In this document: positions 48,820-62,706 of the stretch, one piece after another
How the letters are laid out: the number at the start of each line of letters is the position of its first letter
Position numbering within the stretch: the first letter of the stretch is position 1
Assembly: GCA_963854835.1 (NCBI GenBank)
Contig: OY978527.1
Coordinates: forward strand, 34,272,540-34,336,539
Reading direction: 5' to 3'
Source of the DNA: Megamerina dolium
Taxonomy: Eukaryota > Arthropoda > Insecta > Diptera > Megamerinidae
DNA length: 64,000 nt
Notes under the pieces: generated by a model
The model's database searches: none
What the model was told of the DNA's origin: nothing
The model's input: the letters and a program-made list of their open reading frames with translations, nothing else
Translations under genes and position numbers: made by a program

Positions 48820-49160
48820 TTGCTCACCTTTGTGGCAACATACAGATTCCGCGTTCAAAAAAAAAAAAAAACGGCGATACATGAATCGACCCAATTTATG
48901 GCTTCTTCAAAATAATTAAAATGCTGCTCAGGCCATGAGTCATTAATAGGAGCAAGTGGTAATCAGATGGCGTAATGTCTGGAGAATTCGCCGGGTGGCC
49001 TACAATTTCAGAGAGGTCGAGCATTGTCATGCTGCAAAATCACTGTGTCGTGTCTTCAAGCATATTACGGTCGTTTTTCTTGTATCCCAGGATTCCTCAA
49101 GACAATTTTTGAATAGTCAATTAAATTTGGCAAACTTTAATTACAAATATGCTTCAGGCA
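48820..49160 (-). pseudogene. Mariner transposase fragment (C-terminal half)
   Basis: The minus strand encodes LQHDNARPL with the second catalytic D, then ANSPDITPSDYHL with the third, then remains of a mellifera-group tail (in shifted frames ALINWVDSCI). The piece between the two motifs is shortened by deletion. Confidence 0.7.
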
Positions 49161-49198
49161 TTATTTATAATTGGTAGCGATTTAGCCGTTTGCACCAC

Positions 49199-49436
49199 GG
49201 TACCCACCTGTCGGCAAGTAATTGACAATTCTTCCGGCAGTAACAATTCGCCATGGAAAATCTTCTAAAAGAACTCTATGACAAAGCTCAGAAAAAAATG
49301 ATATCGCAAGAGTTCTGCCGTTCGGAACTAGCTATAATAAATATGTCTCTTCTAATGCTGTCCAAAATTTAACACGCACAACAGTTCTGGAAAAGGAGCT
49401 CGGCCAAAGAGCCCGTCGGGGTTTATAAGTGCCACA
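49199..49436 (+). mobile_element. SINE copy, body without most of the head
   Basis: The plus strand aligns by eye, with few gaps, to the complement of 62369-62605: GGTACCCACCTGTCGGCAAG, then CAAAGCTCAGAAAAA, TCTGCCGTTCGGAAC, ACACGCACAACAGT, and the end TTTATAAGTGCCACA. The 5' tRNA-like part is absent. Confidence 0.75.
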
Positions 49437-49489
49437 TATTTATTTATATTTTTATAACTTTAAAATATCGACTTTTTAATAAAAAATAT

Positions 49490-50390
49490 ATATTTATTTG
49501 AAGCACATGTTATGTAGTAATATTATCGAAGTATGCTCCACCAGAAGCTGTGGCATTTGCCCATCTTTCAGGGAATTCGGTGATTCCATCTCTACAGAAG
49601 TGATTGTCTTTCGATACAATCTACCTCTCAAGCCAAATTTTGATACTTCCATAGGAATCAATGATTTCTCCAGAAAGAGCTCATAGCATCGTCCTGAACA
49701 AATTGTAATCTGATGAAGTAATGTTTGGTGAATATGGCGGGTGGTGTAAAACTTCTCAGTTCTGTCCATTTAAATAGTTTTTAATCAGTTGAGCAGTGTG
49801 TGGTCTAGCGTTGTCATGTTGAAATATTGATTTGTCGTGTCTATTCAACCATTCTGGTCGTTTTACTTCAAACGTATTAGTTGTCTAGTTGTCGTCCGTA
49901 AGAAATGGCATCGGCAGTAATGCTGTCAGACGGTTACAGCAACTAGTGATACACAATACCTTACATATCCCACCAGATCCAGACCATAACTTCATCATAA
50001 TGATTATCTCGTTTTGGCTGTGATGGACCTGGTCCATCAGGCTTTACCCATGCCTTTTTACGTTTAGGATTCTTGTAATACATCAATGTTTCATCATCAG
50101 TGACAATTTGATGTAAAAATCATCTTATGCTTTGTCTTTGAAGAAGAATTTCACAAATGGTTTTACGATTTTCCATAATATTTAACGGAAGTAAATCTGA
50201 ATTTATCAACGGATAAAGGTCATCGATGGTGAAAGCCGTACCAGCAACTATTCTTTGCACTGCCTGAATTTTGGGATGATCTCGGTATCTCGGGTTTATA
50301 TTTTCAGATCCCGAAAACCCCGAAGATTGACATCCCTAATCATCACATATCAGCTCCAATGTACAATTCAAAACGTCAAGAAAGAATTAC
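49490..50390 (-). pseudogene. Decayed mellifera-type mariner transposase
   Basis: The minus strand, in shifting frames, gives NPKRKKAWVKPDGPGPSQPK and VMVWIWWD (50060-49960), KRPEWLNRHDKSIFQHDNAR (49870-49810) with the second catalytic D, HHPPYSPNITSSDYNLFRTM (49752-49693), and ERWANATASGGAYFD near 49575-49520. The order is that of a mariner transposase. Several stops and at least two frameshifts are present. Confidence 0.75.
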
Positions 50391-51080
50391 TTTCAGAACC
50401 TTTGTAACATATGAAAAACTCAGTACATTACAATGAATTTCACTTGGTGGTAGTCTCGTGAAAATATTGATTTTGTCTCGTCCTTTGCAAAATTCCCACA
50501 AATTATTATTTGTATTTAGTAGAAAGATCTTTGTTTAACTGATTTAACTGTATTGATTTACAGCTCTATAGATTATTCCCGTGTTAATTCTACATATGTA
50601 TTAGAATATATATATGTATGTAGACATCCTTATGATGTCCCCTCACCAAGTTGTGACGACGATGCATTATATTAACTCTACATTTAAGGGTTAACTCTTG
50701 ATTGTAAAACTTTTACTTTTCATTTACAATATATGTATTTTAAATAATTTAAAGAAATTTGTGTGGATAAAAGGTGATTTTACGTGAATCATTTTCAAGA
50801 AGCGCTTATGCTTGGAATTATTCAGATTCATCGGTATTTACAATGGTTTCAAACATTTCACAGATTATAAAAAAAAAAAAATTTAATCAAAACAAATGTC
50901 CTCATATCCAAGGAGAAAATATTTACTACTCTCCACAACATCTTTTTTGTTCTTTTGTGATGTAAATAATATGTCTATTCAATTGTCTGGGTGAATTCAA
51001 ATAAATAAATCATTAACATGTTCTATATTTTGACAGGATCGCATGTAAAACAATTTCATCTACCCAGCAAACCAAATAAC
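50391..51080. other. AT-rich stretch without a supported gene
   Basis: I see no family features. Confidence 0.3.
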
Positions 51081-51600
51081 CAAACACCTGACAGATGTGT
51101 TTCAGAAATGTCGAAAAACTGGTTCGAATCGGTAACACTCTCTGACAGATGCTTGTCAGCAAAACATATGAACTGGCTGACAGATATGTCTTGGGGAAAT
51201 TCCGTTATTGTTCTTGACATTTCTAAACAATTTCTGAACAAAATGATGTGAGAAAATCTGTTATAATTGTGGACGCTCGTATAGATTTCTGATAGATTTC
51301 TCAAAGAATGTACTGTGGACTACTGAATACTTCTGAACGACTGTCTTATTTAAATCTGAGATCATTCTTAATGAATTTTGAATGCGGAAATTATTGAAAA
51401 AATTAATATTTTATTTATAAAATCGGTCAGACATGGGCGAACAAATAAATAAAATCCCTTAGATATGTGTGTGAGAAATCTGTAAGAATTCGATTAGATA
51501 TGTTGAAAGGTACAAATATATAAAATTCCTCAGACATAAATAGATAGAAATAGAAATCTCTCTAAGCAGTCTGATTCAGGCAATGTCGGGCAATTTGATA
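51080..51600. repeat. Stretch rich in CTGACAGAT/ATCTGT-like words
   Basis: CTGACAGAT occurs at 51088, 51142 and 51178, with related words CAGACAT, TCTGATAGATTT and ATCTGTAAG spread to 51560. It looks like a degenerate repeat array or a MITE, but I could not fix the ends. Confidence 0.4.
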
Positions 51601-52374
51601 CACGGAGAGAATTATTTTTCTATAATTGAGAAAATTACTTTCTCAACAGGAAATTAGAAAAAAATGGCCCATATAGTCAATTTTGACTTGATTTTTTAAT
51701 TATTTACTAAAGTTATTTACTTGATAATAAGAATACGAGTTTCTTATTTATTTAAAAATTGAAAACAATAACAACCACAAAGAAAAAAAGTTTTTAGAAA
51801 TCTTCTTCTTAACACTTAATCTATATATTCTTAGCTATCAAAAAATAAAGAAGAAACTGATTTCTTGTGATAATTCAAACATTTCTTATTTGTATGAAAT
51901 TAAATACAGTAAAAGCAGACAAAGCCAAAAAAGCATGCAAGTAAATAGTTTCTCATTGTTAGAAAAATTTTCTTACCAATCAAAAAAATAAATAAGAAAA
52001 TAATTTCTAACCCTAAGTAAAAATGTGTGCTTCCCAAATGAATATAATTTACTTATTAACAAGAACTGTTTTCTTGTCAACTTGGAAATAAATAAGAAAG
52101 ATTTTTCTTAAATTACAAAATATTTTCTTGTCTTACAAAAATATTTTTTTTTTTTTAAATTAAGAAAAGTTTTACTTGTGAATAAGAAAATGAATTCTTG
52201 TTTATTTCAGAGAACTAGGAAAAGTTTTACTTATTGACAAGAAAATGTTTTCTAGGTTTTTGAAAATAAATAAGAAAATACATTTCTTATTTATAAGGAA
52301 ATATTTTCTAAGTTCAATATTGGACCAACATTTTCTTGATTTCGCTTTGGTCCAAGAAAATAATTCTCTCCGTG
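51601..52374. mobile_element. MITE, 774 bp, TA target duplication
   Basis: Both ends carry the same 18-bp inverted repeat, CACGGAGAGAATTATTTT, and TA lies outside each (51599-51600 and 52375-52376). The TA duplication fits the Tc1/mariner superfamily, but the terminus is not one I know. The interior is non-coding and built from many AAGAAA and TTTCTTA/TTCTTG words in both orientations, often as ATAAATAAGAAA. A second small hairpin, GGACCAA with TTGGTCC (52322-52353), lies next to the right end. Confidence 0.85.
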
Positions 52375-52376
52375 TA

Positions 52377-54531
52377 ACCTGGGTTATGTGCGTAACTCGC
52401 GTAACTTGCGTTCCCATGACATTTTACAACTCTATTCAAAAAGAAATGAAGTAATAACAAAGGCACAACTGCCTGATAGAAAGCGAACAAAAGAAGTGAT
52501 AATACAACATGAGAAAGAAATTGTTGACAAAGAATTAGGGCGCCTCAACTCCAACGAGGCAATATATACATGAAGGTATTTTATTATTTTTATAATTTTT
52601 TTAAACGAAATGGCAATGAAAAATTGCCTTTATATGCATTAAGAAACCTTACAAAATATTACATTCATCCGATGACGTTTTGAGGTTCAATTTGATGCTG
52701 TATTTGTGGAATATCATTCTATACATTACTTGGAACATCTTTTTATTATATTCTAGTATTAAAATAAACATTTATAAAGTGACCTATATCCATTTTTCTC
52801 TTATTTTTATGGCATTTCTAATGATGATTATAGGAAAAGTTATAAAAATTCGTTATTAATATTAACTAAAATATGGGTATCTTTATTTTGTTTAAGTGTA
52901 CTTTCTTAAGTTAAGTAACATTGGGTGCACTTTTTAATATATGCTGTGACTGATCATATTTGATGCCTTTCTTTTTGAGCTTACCTCCACCTGTTTACAT
53001 GTGCCTTAAATTGTTTTCGAAAAAACCAGGTTTTACTCCACCTTAATGTGTTATGTGCCCAATACATTATACCTGTCAAATGTACTCTCACTTTCATTTT
53101 TACTACATAAATACACATACATACATATATTCGTTCACAAAAAAAATATACTTATTCTCTATGAGTATGGTCACAATAGACCTATTAAGCCACAGTGCAT
53201 CAAACTCTTATAATAATAATCAGGTAGTTCATTCTTTCTCGCGAACTACATTTTTGTTACAATTTCATCAAATTCTTTTGTTTGCTATTTTAATGCTAAG
53301 TTGACAGTATAAATGCCACATTCAGCCACATCTGGATACATGATAATATTCTGTATGTGATAAATTGGTCTACAAACAACACCGTTTTCATATGTTTTCA
53401 TATTGCATGGTATGGTCTATGAGCAATCAAAAAATATGTTTAAATGTCTGTTTATTTGTTGTGACAAGTTCAGTGAGCGTATTAAAAAAGACAATGCAAA
53501 GATTTTTATTTTTGTTTTTGAATACATTGTAAACGCTACCAGGAATTTGGCCTAGTGAGAAAGTGATTTTTTCTTCTATATGTTTTCACAACTGATCACT
53601 AATATTTTTTTTTTATTTTATTGTTTTTTTTATAGTTTTTTTTTTTTTTTTTTTTTTTTTTAATAAATAGATGTTCAGTTTTAAATCAGCCAAGATTAAA
53701 TCTAATCTAACAATCTCTCAAGTAAGACTTTTTCTTATGTTTGAGTATGCAATATTGTGTGATTCTCGTAAATCAATTGTATAATTATTTCTAATTGCAG
53801 GTTATTAACTCCACTTAGTGAGTGTTAAATGTGTCCAAATTGATATGCACTAGCATATGTATGTGCTCACAAGCGTGTAGGTACATGTGTGGGTTGCACT
53901 TCGATTGATTAACAACGTTCTTCGTCAGATTGTTTTAACACCTTAGGCGAGGTCTCTTTAATTTTTTCAACAAAAAGCCGACAGACTTGTTTGGTCAATC
54001 ACAAGCATCCATACAAAAATTCAGGATAATAATATTTATTAGAATTTCAATAAGGCACTATAGGTATACCTCCTTATTATTATTATTATCATTATTATAT
54101 ATTATGATTATTATTATTGCTATTTTTATCGTTATGCAGAATACTGAAAAAAAATAAATTAGCATATGTATACGTCAAGCACTTGCGGAGAGCGAAAATA
54201 AAGAATCAATTAATTTTTTTCGTAGCTAGAGATGATAAATAATATGTAAGGCTTTGCAGAGTATTGACATGAGAACTTATTTATAATTCCTTCAGCTAAG
54301 TAGGTTTCTATAAATGATACTACAAATGTACTAAAAGCATTTGCTAATTGATGTAGACTATATAAATGTAAATTGAAATGTATATTGAACTTTTATTAAA
54401 ATCTGCAGAGAAATATATTCTATTAAATATTTTCAAAAAAAAAAAAAAAATAATAAAAATTACCATATCCATTTTTTATTAAATTTTTGCTACTTCGTAT
54501 GTGAGCTACATTGATTTAGCAGTGTTTATCG
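52377..54531. other. AT-rich stretch without a supported gene
   Basis: It includes a 26-base T run (53636-53661) and TTA repeats near 54075-54120. No supported gene. Confidence 0.3.
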
Positions 54532-54915
54532 TGAGCACCTGGTAGGATGGCCTTATCTCACGACGCCCAAAGCGTGTGTATCAATTTGAAGCGTTGAAAG
54601 GCGCCCCGTAGGAGTGGAAAATCTGAGTCAAACCTCCAGTATCCTACGGTACCAATTGGGGCACGTTGAATGGACGTACTACCCTCCTTGGTTTGGATCG
54701 AGGCCCATCTAAAACCTCTTCTGATCTAAGGGGTCAGCACCCTGGTTGCAATGCAACTCCACATCGAGTACCCATGCCGTGAGACGTGGAATACCCTACC
54801 CGCGTGTTCTTTGGGTTACCTCAACCACCACGAAAACCTCCCCGAAGAGCCGTTCCCACCCGTTGATCACCCGTGGTACCAAATTTAAAATCTTTTGGTA
54901 AGACCTCGTAGCAGA
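54532..54915. repeat. GC-rich, repeat-like segment of unknown family
   Basis: About 380 bases with roughly twice the GC of the surroundings and sharp edges. No long frame occurs on either strand. Words such as GGAATACCCTACCCGCG and GGTACCAATTGGGGCACG give an impression of a LINE 5' region or structured RNA. The family is not recognised with confidence. Confidence 0.4.
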
Positions 54916-54936
54916 AGCTCACCAATTTTTTGCAGA

Positions 54937-55230
54937 ATACTCTCTGGCTATAATGCTAATCTAAAATTGCAATATGTTTGCTTAGCAGACAAATTTTGTA
55001 AGCTATGGGGGCTTTAAGGTTTAAGACTGCTGTCCTAGATGGTATATTTAATGAGCTATAAGTAAAGTAAAACATTTTAAAAATTCCGAGGTTTGTCATC
55101 TTCATTGGGCTATGGGCTACTCATGACAAATTTCGTCAAAATAGCTCAATATTTGCTCATATCAGCGAACCAGCCAGGTGACAGACAGACAGACAGACGG
55201 ACGGACGGACGGACGCATGCAGGGTATGAT
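54937..55230 (-). mobile_element. Helentron-associated unit D, truncated
   Basis: It matches the 5' half of units A-C: CATGACAAATTTCGTCAAAATAGC-like sequence, GCGAACCAGCCAGGTGACAG, a GACA/GGAC tract (55181-55215) and the end GCATGCAGGGTAT. About 100 bases between the microsatellite and the terminus are missing. Confidence 0.7.
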
Positions 55231-55452
55231 AATACTGCGGACAAATATCAATATGCTAAATGATATATACCGATTGACGAAATACACGGGGGCTTACTTG
55301 TTGCTTTTTCCAAAGCAAATGTAAAAAATTTAAACACAAATTAAAAAAAAAAAATTTTTTAATAATAAAATGAAAATTATGTTTTGAATTAATCAAAAAT
55401 TGAAATTATTGAAATATTTTGAAATATTGTTAAAAAAATATTACTATAAAAT

Positions 55453-58014
<2,562 letters not shown>

Positions 58015-58665
58015 CTTCTACTTCCAGCCAAGCAGCGAAGCTTCCATCAAATCTATCTCCTCATGGGATTTCTCTTCCAAACTAGTCAGCGAATGATTCC
58101 TTATCATACAAAAACTTTCCATGCAAAATAAGGCCACATTATGTTGAGTGCCGGGGCACAACGGAATTGAGGGTAATGAAGTGGCGGACGAACTAGTGTG
58201 AGCTGGTTCATCTTCTCCACTGACAGTCGCAGAACCTTTCTGCGGTATAAGCTGGGCATCGGCCAAAGCTATGATAGAAAAACATTATCACGACAAATAC
58301 TAATACAATGGACAAATTCGACAGGTCTCCGCCAAGCGAAAACCCTCATGCGCTTTGATACAGCTTTTGACAAAATTAGTCTTAGCATAACAAATCTACG
58401 CCTAATAACCGGCTATCTCTCAGGACATAATTAGTTAAAGCACAACCTCCACAAAATGGGATTATTCTCTGACACGGAGTATAGACTCTGCCTGGAGAAG
58501 GATGAAACATCGATTCACATCTTTTGCGAATGTCCAGCCTTGGCCAGGCTTTACCTCAAACACTTTCAGCTGAGTTTCTCAACACCAGCTTCAATCATCA
58601 TAAGTTCGACAAGATCAAATCTATTTTTCTTTAAAAAGTTAGGGGAGATTCTAGTCTCGTAGACG
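58015..58665 (+). pseudogene. Decayed LINE C-terminus with RNase H remains
   Basis: Plus-strand pieces: VPGHNGIEGNEVADELV (58148-58198) is the last RNase H motif. ISLSITNLRLITGYLSGHN (about 58374-58431) follows in another frame. ETSIHIFCECPALARLYLKH (58504-58563) is the C-terminal Cys/His motif. Stops separate them. It is the same domain order as the LINE piece at 46.0 kb, but a different copy. Confidence 0.7.
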
Positions 58666-61600
58666 GGCTTTGGTACAAAAGACCTCGTATGGTCGTAGTG
58701 CCCGTAACACTTGTGGTTGGCTCTCAGAGGTATCAGCCGTAGGGCTCATAACAGACTTCAGTCTGGTTTCACGTGGTCCACTTGATGAGCAAGGATTTTG
58801 TCCTTGCTCCAACGTCGTGCTCTCTTTTGATTGATTGATTGATGTTACGTAGCTATAGCAAAAATATTACTAATACAAGTAAGAATTGAAAACATATTAT
58901 TGACACTGTATTGACATATGACACTTTTTCTATACAGATATATACTTAGTCATTTGTAATTAGATAGTGTGTGTTTATTATAGTGAATAAGTTGTTTCCT
59001 AAATAAATAATACTTGTCTCAGTTTAAAATTGGTTTTGGGAAAGTAAAATTGTATATAACTGCTCACTTCGAAGGGTGTGTCAGAGTGTCAGAGAGTTAG
59101 GCTAAATAAAAATAATAATAATCTCGTAAAACAAAAACAGTATTGCTGTCCTTTGCTGAAAATTCTTAAATGTTATATTAATTTCAAGTTAGCTTAGTCA
59201 CCAATAATATAGATAAAGCGTGTTTCTTTAATATTTGACATGTTTTTGGCAAATAGTAAGACTTTGATGGTAATTTTCAGCTTTCGATCGTTCGAGGTTT
59301 TTATTTCGTTTACTAGTTTCGATGCTTTTATCTGCACATACCCTCTAAAGCTCATTTGAATGGCATATGATAGAACTGCCAAGGTTATGCTATACCCGAT
59401 AATTATGGTTTTGCTTATGTGTATACACAAATTTTGTAGTTGGGATCCCCAATCCACAGACCTTGCTTTATATGGTCTAACGTTTCCGGATGGGGACAAT
59501 ATTTCTCCGCCAACATGGAAATTGTAGAGATTGATTTTAGGATAATAAAGCATCTTTACTACTCGTAGATGCCTAGTTTTGTATGACAGTAGTGTTTACT
59601 TTATCCAGTCCAACAACTCATACTCCATCATGATTCTGTTTACAGCCTCATATAGTCGGATTCTGGAGAGAACGAATCACGAGAGTCTTGGCTCACAATG
59701 AATGAGAAGGCAATGAATGAAATAATTAATGACGTCAGCGCTACTGACGTCCGCGGTGCCATGAATATATGCGCTAACTTACATTCCAGAAAAATTCATT
59801 TAGCTGCAGTGAAGAAGCCTTCGGCATCACTCATGTAAGTTACTGCACCCATCAGCTCCTCTTTCAAGATTTCACTAAAGCTGGTTGTAGCTATAGTGCC
59901 AGAAGCCCTTTTAGTCACTCTTTTGGCAGCATTTTTTGTTGTTTTTTTGGCAGCATTGTTGATAACGCGGTTTGTACAGACGATTCAGTCTTGCTGTTTC
60001 TCACTCATGCACCACTATCGAACAGTATCTATGACGTGTGTCCCCATGTGATGCTTCTTTAAGTTCGGAGCGTAGTACGACGACTGATGGTGGCAAGCTT
60101 ATGCTTGGGTGTCGCTCTGAAAGACTAGACCCATGAATATCTTCCCGAACTTTTGGCTCCTCGCCCGTTATATGTGGTTTTTGTTTGTCTTTGGCGTTTG
60201 TTATCCAAAGACAATTCCACGAGTTACGAAGAAAGGGTGATCCATTCGTGTAGAAGTCGACAATATACATATAGACAAGGCTAAGTAGCACAGAGAGCGT
60301 CAAGTTTTAATGCACTCCTTTAGCTACTGGGCTATTTTTGTAATGGACCCCCAGAAAGTGTTACTCTTGGCACGGATCGTATCACATATTTATGTATAAC
60401 ATCTTACAGTCAAGGGGACGGGAGTAGTAGCCTGGAAATTTGGATAAGGAAGCAAAGGAATTATAGATATCTCAGTCCTATTGAAAGCTTGTCAACTCAA
60501 ATGCCCACCAGAGCATACAGAGCTCTTCTTAGCTTAACGCCTTAATAGGGTGAAGGTTTTGGAGGTGGTACGACTTCAATTTAACACATGACACTTTTGA
60601 TAACTTTTATGTTCGACAGTCACCAAAAACACCACTAGACATAATCACATTACTAACATATGTGAGCCTGCGACAATTATATACCTGCCAGGTGCTGTAT
60701 ATTGTGCACATGTACTGCATGGACAATCTACTAAACATCAGTTCTTGTTTTTGTTTGTAACCACTGAATAATTTAATTGATTTTGTTTTTTGCAATTTCA
60801 TACAGTCTTATTTTTGGCGTACGTTCTTCCAATCGCCCATTCAAATGTTAGCCTATTGTGTGAATATAAAATATACATATATCTGTCTGTAGGCACTACG
60901 ATATAGATCCACAATTAAAATTCACAAACACGTACAAGACACGTCTGAGATGTTATTTGATGGATTATATGGATTTTACACATAAAAGTGATTCTCTATA
61001 ATATAAATTGTAAGTTGGACACGAAACAGACAAACAACAAGTCGATATTAGTTTGGGTCGCTCTCACCAAACAATTAAAAATATACGTTCAAATGATCAT
61101 ACCTTAATTGAAAGCTTACCTTGAGAACATTTCGTCACCTTTAACATTTGATTGTCGATTTGCAAATATCTCAGCTCTGAGCATATATGAGAGCACTACG
61201 TTTTACTCGACCCACCCTAGTCGATATACAGCCATTATGTAGCTACTTACAATCAAATAAGACATCAGCAATGAGAGTACATTACCACTGGTATACTACG
61301 TAGACACATGTTCTTTTGTTTGCCAAATTTTATTTGTATAAATATGCAAAATGTTGCATTAAAAGCGCGTTTCCGTCCAGTCTGCCACTTAGACAGTATA
61401 GTGTAAGTATGTACTCGTACGAGTGTAGATCTAAGCGCACGTGGTAAATGCGTTCGATGCATCCTAACTTGTTTGCGGTTTTGTATTTAAGAGAACAACG
61501 ATTGATGTGAGTGGATTTTCGAATTCGTATGTTTGGTATAGCATGCCTGACAAACTTACCAACGGCAATGAAAATGGGCGTATTAGCCGAACTGATCAAT

Positions 61601-62368
61601 TGTTGTTGAGGCGAATATGAATGCGAGTGTGTCGTGTATGTGTTTGAAGTTTGCGTGCGTACCTATTTTTGTTTTGTTTGGTTGAAGTTTTGATCTTTTT
61701 CTGGGGGTTTTTAAGAACTTTATGCGGCTGCTAAATAAATCATGAACTGTAATTACCCGTTGGCGCATAACAGACCATATTCGAATATATGTACATGAAA
61801 ACACCAATAGCTCTAATGAGAATCAACGGAGAGCGTTGCTTGTAATATCCATGAGAAATGCGTGCAGCTGATGAGTTTGAGTTGCGTAACTTTGTATGAT
61901 AATGTGTGTGTAATATTTTTGGGCGAAATATGGAATATTTGAATATATGCAAACGGTGGGGCAGAACACACTATTTATAGTTCAAATCTATTTGGTTGTG
62001 ATATTTAAAGTAAATTGAAGTCCATTGCAATTCTCATACTCTACAACACAACAGGACTACACTCAACCTTTATTCTGCTATTGGCTCTGATTGATATTCT
62101 TCTTTTTTCGACCATCAAGAATATTTAAAGTCGTCTATATTATGACAACCCGCAGGAAGCTTTGGCTTGATCTTACAAGCTTGAAGCATTTATGAATAGC
62201 AAATATTCATGAGTCGAATGGCTAAAAAAAAAACTTTCTGACTAAGGCTTTCAAACGCCATTCCGAACATTTGTTGACTGTAGCATTGAAAAGAAATAGG
62301 ACGGAAAAATACAAAGGTCTTTAATAGAAAAATTTTGTTTACCGATGAAAAAACGTTAAAAAAAAATT
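58666..62368. other. Stretch without a supported gene
   Basis: Apart from the frame at 59194-59553, nothing resembles a gene. 60000-60303 has a 100-residue minus-strand frame with no family features. Confidence 0.3.
59194..59553 (-). CDS. Unidentified open frame, one predicted membrane segment
   Basis: 119 residues from an ATG on the minus strand to a TAA. It has a hydrophobic stretch, TIIIGYSITLAVLSYAIQM (about residues 49-67), preceded by a soluble N-terminal half and followed by a basic C-terminal half (SNDRKLKITIKVLLFAKN). The amino-acid usage looks more like protein than most frames here. I do not recognise it. It could be an exon of an unidentified membrane protein or chance. No neighbouring exons were found. 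Confidence 0.25.
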   Translation of the reverse strand: MLYYPKINLYNFHVGGEILSPSGNVRPYKARSVDWGSQLQNLCIHISKTIIIGYSITLAVLSYAIQMSFRGYVQIKASKLVNEIKTSNDRKLKITIKVLLFAKNMSNIKETRFIYIIGD

Positions 62369-62706
62369 GTGGCACTTAAAGCCCCGAAGGGCTCATTGGC
62401 CGAGCTTCTCTTCCATTACTGTTGTGCGTGTAAAATTTTGGACAGTATTAGAAGGGACCTACTTTATTTAGCCGGTTCCGAACGGCAGAACCCTTGTGAC
62501 ATCACTTTTTCTGAGCTTTGTTACAGAGTTCTTTTAGAACCCATTTCATGGCAAGTTGTTACTGTCGTAAGAATTGCTAATTGCTTACTGACAGGTTGGT
62601 ACCGTTCGAAAGAAAAATCTTTTCGATATTAAATTTGTTATGCATCAGCTGGGGATTGAACCACGACCTAGAAGGCCAACACACTAACCACTGAGCTACG
62701 GCAACC
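62369..62706 (-). mobile_element. tRNA-headed SINE, most complete copy, 338 bp
   Basis: The minus strand begins GGTTGCCGTAGCTCAGTGG at 62706. It has RNA polymerase III box A (TAGCTCAGTGGTTAG, 62698-62684) and box B (GGTTCAATCCCC, 62662-62651), and a CTTCTAG word placed like an anticodon loop (Arg-UCU-like, inference). The body of about 280 bp is shared with copies at 34595, 48487 and 49199. The 3' end is TTTAAGTGCCACAA followed by T-rich sequence. Confidence 0.85.
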
